This document shows positions 6,671 through 9,258 of a DNA stretch of 9,258 nt, in pieces; position 1 is the first letter of the stretch; each line of letters starts with the position of its first letter. The notes below the pieces were generated by a model. That model saw only the letters and a program-made list of their open reading frames with translations, had not been told where the DNA came from and did no database searches. The DNA is from Bryobacteraceae bacterium (GTDB lineage Bacteria > Acidobacteriota > Terriglobia > Bryobacterales > Bryobacteraceae). Where the stretch lies: the NCBI GenBank assembly GCA_030039005.1, contig JASHQT010000258.1, positions 1-9,258 of the forward strand, in the 5' to 3' direction. Made by a program: the position numbers and the translations under genes.

Positions 6671-7333
6671 TTAATGCGCGGGTGCGGTGTTTTTGTCGAG
6701 CACGCGCACCTCACCCGCATCGGGCGGCGGCTTGAATTCGTCGGTGCTAAAAACGCGCAGCGCCTGGCCGGGTCCGGCAATTCTCAACACCAGGGCGATC
6801 TGGAACTTGGGCCCCTGAAAATACTCGACGCGCAGGCGATGAATTCCGGCCGCGAGTTGGATGGTCCCGGTCTTTTCGAGCGGCGGATGCAGGCCGTCGT
6901 TGTCGATCACGAGCTGATCGTCGATGAAGAGCTGGGAGCCGTCGTCGGAGAGCAGCGAGAACGTGTACACGGCGGGGTCGGCGATCCAGAAGCGGCCAGC
7001 ATAGTCGATTGCGAACCATTCGTTGCGCTTGGTGACGCCCGGAAATCCTTCGGTGAAGCTTTGCGGCGGCACGTTGAGCGACGAGGCGTAAATGGGCGGA
7101 CCGGCGGGCTTCATCTTCTCGAAATCGGGAAGCTTGGTCCGGTTGTGGTGCATGTGATAGACCAGGCCGCGCAGGCCCGACGGAATGATGACCGTGGTTC
7201 CGAAAATGACCGTGGGCTGGTCTGGATTGGGTTGGTCTGGACGGGGTTGATCCTGATTGGCCTGATTCTGGGCCGCGGCGCAGGCGCCGGCCGCGAGAGC
7301 GACTATGAGGAAGGCAGCCGGCCGGAGGCCCAT
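6671..7333 (-). CDS. Secreted PA14-domain protein
   Basis: The 220-residue protein starts MGLRPAAFLIVALAAGA, a signal peptide; Cys18 sits in AGAC, not a true lipobox. Residues 23-40 are a Gln/Asp/Pro linker with DQP three times. Residues 55-195 form a PA14 beta-barrel: GLRGLVYHMHHN, FTEGFPGVT, WFAIDYAGRFWI, LLSDDGSQLFIDDQLVIDNDGLH and IHRLRVEYFQGP. The SDDGS and DNDG loops are where PA14 lectin-like domains bind calcium and sugars, so carbohydrate binding is plausible, but PA14 domains also occur in adhesins and enzymes. No catalytic domain is attached, so a binding role fits best. I chose the ATG at 7333; an in-frame TTG at 7366 would add 11 residues before the signal peptide and overlaps the likely promoter. 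No Shine-Dalgarno precedes the ATG, and the transcript may be leaderless. Confidence 0.82.
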   Translation of the reverse strand: MGLRPAAFLIVALAAGACAAAQNQANQDQPRPDQPNPDQPTVIFGTTVIIPSGLRGLVYHMHHNRTKLPDFEKMKPAGPPIYASSLNVPPQSFTEGFPGVTKRNEWFAIDYAGRFWIADPAVYTFSLLSDDGSQLFIDDQLVIDNDGLHPPLEKTGTIQLAAGIHRLRVEYFQGPKFQIALVLRIAGPGQALRVFSTDEFKPPPDAGEVRVLDKNTAPAH

Positions 7334-7339
7334 GCAAGC

Positions 7340-7366
7340 ATCGTAGCGCACGAGTCTCAGGTACAA
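7340..7366 (-). promoter_or_regulatory. Candidate leaderless promoter of the PA14 gene
   Basis: On the minus strand TTGTAC (7366-7361), 15 bp, and TACGAT (7345-7340) are followed by exactly 6 nt and the ATG at 7333. A -10 box at this distance puts the transcription start at or within a base of the A of ATG, and no ribosome-binding site is visible. The 15-bp spacer is short, so the -35 element is uncertain. Confidence 0.35.
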
Positions 7367-7438
7367 CGCTCAGTCCTTGGGTCGAAGGCTTGCGTTGCGG
7401 CTGCGGGCTGCGATTTCTACGCGGCAGCGGCCGGGCGA

Positions 7439-7444
7439 TAGACT
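7439..7444 (+). promoter_or_regulatory. Candidate leaderless -10 box (TAGACT) of the hydrolase gene
   Basis: TAGACT lies exactly 6 nt before the ATG at 7451, the same arrangement as for the divergent PA14 gene. There is no Shine-Dalgarno sequence in the 20 nt upstream of the start. No good -35 hexamer is seen at 16-18 bp. Confidence 0.3.
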
Positions 7445-7450
7445 GGCCTC

Positions 7451-8416
7451 ATGGAACGCAGCCTGGCATCCCGCGCTTACGACCCTTTCGGCTCCGGACC
7501 GTTCGCGGTGCGAACCGACAGTTTCGAGGCTCGCGACGAGGCGCGCGGGCGTGTATTCCCGTGCGATGTCTGGCGTCCTGATCAGGGTGGCGAGTGGCCT
7601 CTGATCATTTTTTCCCATCAGAGCTTCGGCAGCCGGCGGGCGGCTCTTTTTCTTACGATGCATCTGGCAAGCCATGGTTATGTGGTAGGCGCGCTCGATC
7701 ACTCGGAAGTGGTCGCGCCCGAGATTGCGGGCAAACTAGACGAGATCCTCGCGGGCCGCGTCCCGGATGTACAGTTTCTGATCGGCCATTTACTGGGAGC
7801 CCGGCTCGATGATTCGGCGTCGGCTGATGCGAAGCAAATCGGTATCGTAGGGCACAGCTTCGGCGGATGGACCGCGCTTGCTGTTCCCGAAACCACTGAG
7901 CACATCCGAGCGTTAGTGGCTCTCGCGCCGGGCGGCGCTTCCAATCCGAAGCCGGGAGTCATCCCCGCCACGTTGAGTTTTAACTGGAAACGTCCGCCCG
8001 CAACCCTGTATCTGATCGCCGAGGGCGACGTATTTCTGCCCATAGCGGGGATGTACGAGCTATACGAACGGACCCCGGGGGAAAAGCAGATGGTGATCCT
8101 TCGCCGGGCGGACCATCTCCATTTTCTCGATAACGTGGAGGAGCGACACGAGCAGGTGCGCGCAATGACGTTTCCGCCTCAGGCTGCGTGGATTCCGCGT
8201 GAGATGCGTCCTATCGGCGAGTTGTGCGGTGGGGAGGAAGCCCGCCGGTTCGTGCGCGGCCTTACGGTCGCTCATCTGGACGCCACACTGAAGGGACATC
8301 CGGAAGCACGCCGGTTGCTGCACGAGGATCTTGCCCGAACACTGGCCATGCATTCGATTGACGCTTACGAACACGGTCTATTGGCGGGAGGCAGCGGCGT
8401 GCTTTGTTGCACCTGA
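7451..8416 (+). CDS. Alpha/beta hydrolase, PAF-acetylhydrolase/dienelactone-hydrolase-like
   Basis: The 321-residue serine hydrolase has no signal peptide, so it is probably cytoplasmic. It starts DPFGSGPFAVRTDSF and then has WPLIIFSHQSFGSRR (49-63), whose SHQSFG segment matches the oxyanion-hole strand of this fold. The nucleophile elbow is GHSFGG, with Ser136. Asp193 in LIAEGDVFLP is the likely catalytic acid. His222 in RRADHLHFLD is the likely catalytic base, with His224 as an alternative. Spacing and order fit the platelet-activating-factor acetylhydrolase/chlorophyllase branch, which cleaves ester bonds; the substrate cannot be read from sequence. After residue 230 there is a helical extension of about 90 residues ending in GVLCCT, with no recognised motif. 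It is transcribed divergently from the PA14 gene. The ATG at 7451 is the only start with a plausible context. Confidence 0.83.
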   Translation: MERSLASRAYDPFGSGPFAVRTDSFEARDEARGRVFPCDVWRPDQGGEWPLIIFSHQSFGSRRAALFLTMHLASHGYVVGALDHSEVVAPEIAGKLDEILAGRVPDVQFLIGHLLGARLDDSASADAKQIGIVGHSFGGWTALAVPETTEHIRALVALAPGGASNPKPGVIPATLSFNWKRPPATLYLIAEGDVFLPIAGMYELYERTPGEKQMVILRRADHLHFLDNVEERHEQVRAMTFPPQAAWIPREMRPIGELCGGEEARRFVRGLTVAHLDATLKGHPEARRLLHEDLARTLAMHSIDAYEHGLLAGGSGVLCCT

Positions 8417-8469
8417 ACCCGCTACAAGGCTCGGCCACCGAAATAGCAGCCCCCCGGATCTCAATGCGA

Positions 8470-8475
8470 TATAAT
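8470..8475 (+). promoter_or_regulatory. -10 box (TATAAT) of the thioredoxin-fold gene
   Basis: A perfect TATAAT lies in the 92-bp spacer after the hydrolase gene. It would start transcription near 8482, about 27 nt before the ATG at 8509. The -35 region is not recognisable. AAAGGAG (8495-8501), 7 nt from the ATG, is the strongest ribosome-binding site in the window and suggests high expression. Confidence 0.5.
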
Positions 8476-8508
8476 CACGTCGTAAACTAGAGCTAAAGGA
8501 GTCATTAG

Positions 8509-9126
8509 ATGCGCTTGGCCTATGCTGCCCTCATGCTATCCGCAGGGATGGGGCTCTATGCCGCGACCCCGAAGGCGGATGCCCCGAGATCGGAAGCTCC
8601 GCCCATCCTGCGGAAGTCCCCGGAGTTCGTCATCAAATTCAATGACGGGCACCAGATGCTTCTGAGCAGCTTGAAGGGGAAAGTGGTGGCGCTGCTGATG
8701 GTGCATACCACGTGCCCGCATTGCCAGCACACGTCTCAGGTTTTCAGCCAGCTTTATAACGAATATGGCTCGCGCGGTTTCGAGGCGGTGGACGCCGCCT
8801 TCAACACCATGGCCAACATGCTAGTGCCGGATTTCATCAGACAGAACAATGTCACATATCCGGTGGGATTCAGCACGCCCGAGGAAGTGATGGCGTACCT
8901 CGGTTTCAACGTCATGCAGCGCTACACGGTGCCGCAGATTGTGTGGATCGATAAAAGGGGGAACATCCGGTCGCAGACCACGGCGCTGGACAGCGATCCC
9001 GGCTACGATCCCCAAAAGTACCAGGAAAGCTATTGGCGCAATATGATCGAAACGCTGCTGAAAGAGCCCGCCACCGAGCCCACGCATCACACGGCGGCGC
9101 GGACGCATCACGTCGCTTCGAACTGA
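8509..9126 (+). CDS. Exported thioredoxin-fold (TlpA/AhpC-TSA-like) redox protein
   Basis: The 205-residue protein has an N-terminal signal peptide (MRLAYAALML, cleavage near YAA at 17-19), so it acts outside the cytoplasm. The thioredoxin fold starts near residue 38 (SPEFVIKFNDGHQMLLSSLKGK, a typical redoxin/TlpA opening). The active site is CPHC (69-72) in VHTTCPHCQHTSQVF, the same dipeptide as in DsbA. The cis-proline is Pro142 in YTVPQIVWID, followed by KRGNIR. These features support a thiol-disulfide reductase or oxidase, perhaps for cytochrome c maturation or envelope disulfides; no ccm or dsb partner is nearby to decide. The insert at 95-135 (NTMANMLVPDFIRQNNVTYP) lies where TlpA proteins have their extra helix. 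The tail (residues 190-205) has two HH pairs. It has its own promoter and ribosome-binding site and is probably monocistronic. Confidence 0.85.
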   Translation: MRLAYAALMLSAGMGLYAATPKADAPRSEAPPILRKSPEFVIKFNDGHQMLLSSLKGKVVALLMVHTTCPHCQHTSQVFSQLYNEYGSRGFEAVDAAFNTMANMLVPDFIRQNNVTYPVGFSTPEEVMAYLGFNVMQRYTVPQIVWIDKRGNIRSQTTALDSDPGYDPQKYQESYWRNMIETLLKEPATEPTHHTAARTHHVASN

Positions 9127-9133
9127 TCAAAGT

Positions 9134-9149
9134 CCAGCGGGCGAGCTGG
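9134..9149. repeat. Small inverted repeat after the thioredoxin-fold gene
   Basis: CCAGC (9134-9138) and GCTGG (9145-9149) form a 5-bp stem with a 6-nt loop, 7 bp past the stop codon. There is no T-run, so it may be a weak terminator or a transcript-end stabiliser only. Confidence 0.25.
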
Positions 9150-9156
9150 CGCGGCG

Positions 9157-9162
9157 TATAAT
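9157..9162 (+). promoter_or_regulatory. -10 box (TATAAT) of the tRNA-Arg gene
   Basis: A perfect TATAAT lies 9 bp before the first base of the tRNA, so the primary transcript would carry only a few 5' bases for RNase P to remove. No clear -35 hexamer is present. Confidence 0.5.
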
Positions 9163-9171
9163 AGCGAGAGA

Positions 9172-9249
9172 GCGCCCGTAGCTCAGTCTGGATAGAGCGT
9201 TTGCCTCCGGAGCAAAAGGTCAGAGGTTCGAATCCTCTCGGGCGTACCA
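9172..9249 (+). tRNA. tRNA-Arg (anticodon CCG), CCA encoded
   Basis: A full cloverleaf can be drawn. The acceptor is GCGCCCG (9172-9178) with CGGGCGT (9239-9245), with a G-U closing pair at the end. The D stem is GCTC with GAGC (9181-9184, 9195-9198). The anticodon stem is TTTGC with GCAAA (9200-9204, 9212-9216), with loop CTCCGGA. The variable loop is 5 nt. The T arm is AGAGG-TTCGAAT-CCTCT (9222-9238). The anticodon at 9207-9209 is CCG, which reads CGG (Arg). The discriminator is A9246, and CCA is encoded at 9247-9249. Confidence 0.97.
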
Positions 9250-9258
9250 ATCCTTTCA

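Noticed and set aside
7278..7283. Lipoprotein cysteine in the PA14 protein, and similarly Cys21 in the GWxTD protein
   Set aside because: Neither has Leu/Val/Ile at -3 with a small residue at -1 as in a normal lipobox; ordinary signal peptidase cleavage is more likely.
6674..7441. 255-codon plus-strand frame opposite the PA14 gene
   Set aside because: It is the complement of a gene with clear PA14 motifs and a signal peptide; the translation shows no domain and runs through the divergent promoter.
9172..9258. tRNA-Arg as an attachment site for an integrated element
   Set aside because: No integrase or repeated tRNA 3' end is visible, and the window stops 9 bp past the tRNA, so there is nothing to support it.

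Overview
The window is a GC-rich, gene-dense bacterial chromosome segment. It carries seven complete protein genes, the 3' end of an eighth, one tRNA gene and one candidate small gene. The family mix suggests an Acidobacteriota genome, perhaps of the Solibacter/Bryobacter type. The pointers are a GWxTD-domain exported protein beside a carboxypeptidase-regulatory-domain outer-membrane barrel, a PA14-domain secreted protein, and many genes without a Shine-Dalgarno sequence. This placement comes from remembered family distribution and could be wrong. I see no insertion sequence, phage gene, CRISPR array or rRNA.

Layout, left to right. Positions 1-444 hold the C-terminal third of glutamate decarboxylase (+). 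A strong sigma70-type promoter (500-528) then drives a probable two-gene unit (+): a GWxTD-domain exported protein (565-2289) and a 611-residue protein with a carboxypeptidase-regulatory-like domain and a probable outer-membrane beta-barrel (2355-4190). Converging on this unit is a two-TM, coiled-coil, helical-repeat membrane protein of unknown function (4247-5230, -). Upstream of that gene and on its strand is a possible 43-codon, very basic small ORF (5301-5432, -). A secreted HExxH metallopeptidase (5449-6666, +) points the other way and meets a secreted PA14-domain protein (6671-7333, -) tail to tail with 4 bp between stop codons. A 117-bp divergent spacer separates the PA14 gene from an alpha/beta hydrolase (7451-8416, +). 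Next come an exported thioredoxin-fold protein with a CPHC active site (8509-9126, +) and tRNA-Arg(CCG) (9172-9249, +).

Functionally, the window looks like cell-envelope housekeeping rather than one pathway. Four complete genes encode proteins with N-terminal export signals plus a fifth with two TM helices: a GWxTD protein, a barrel, a metallopeptidase, a PA14 protein and a thiol-redox protein. Only the GWxTD/barrel pair has the spacing expected of a functional unit. I found no convincing evidence of a new defence, mobile or biosynthetic system. The items most worth checking are the GWxTD/barrel pair, the basic small ORF at 5301-5432, and the two facing genes with leaderless-type promoters at 7334-7450.
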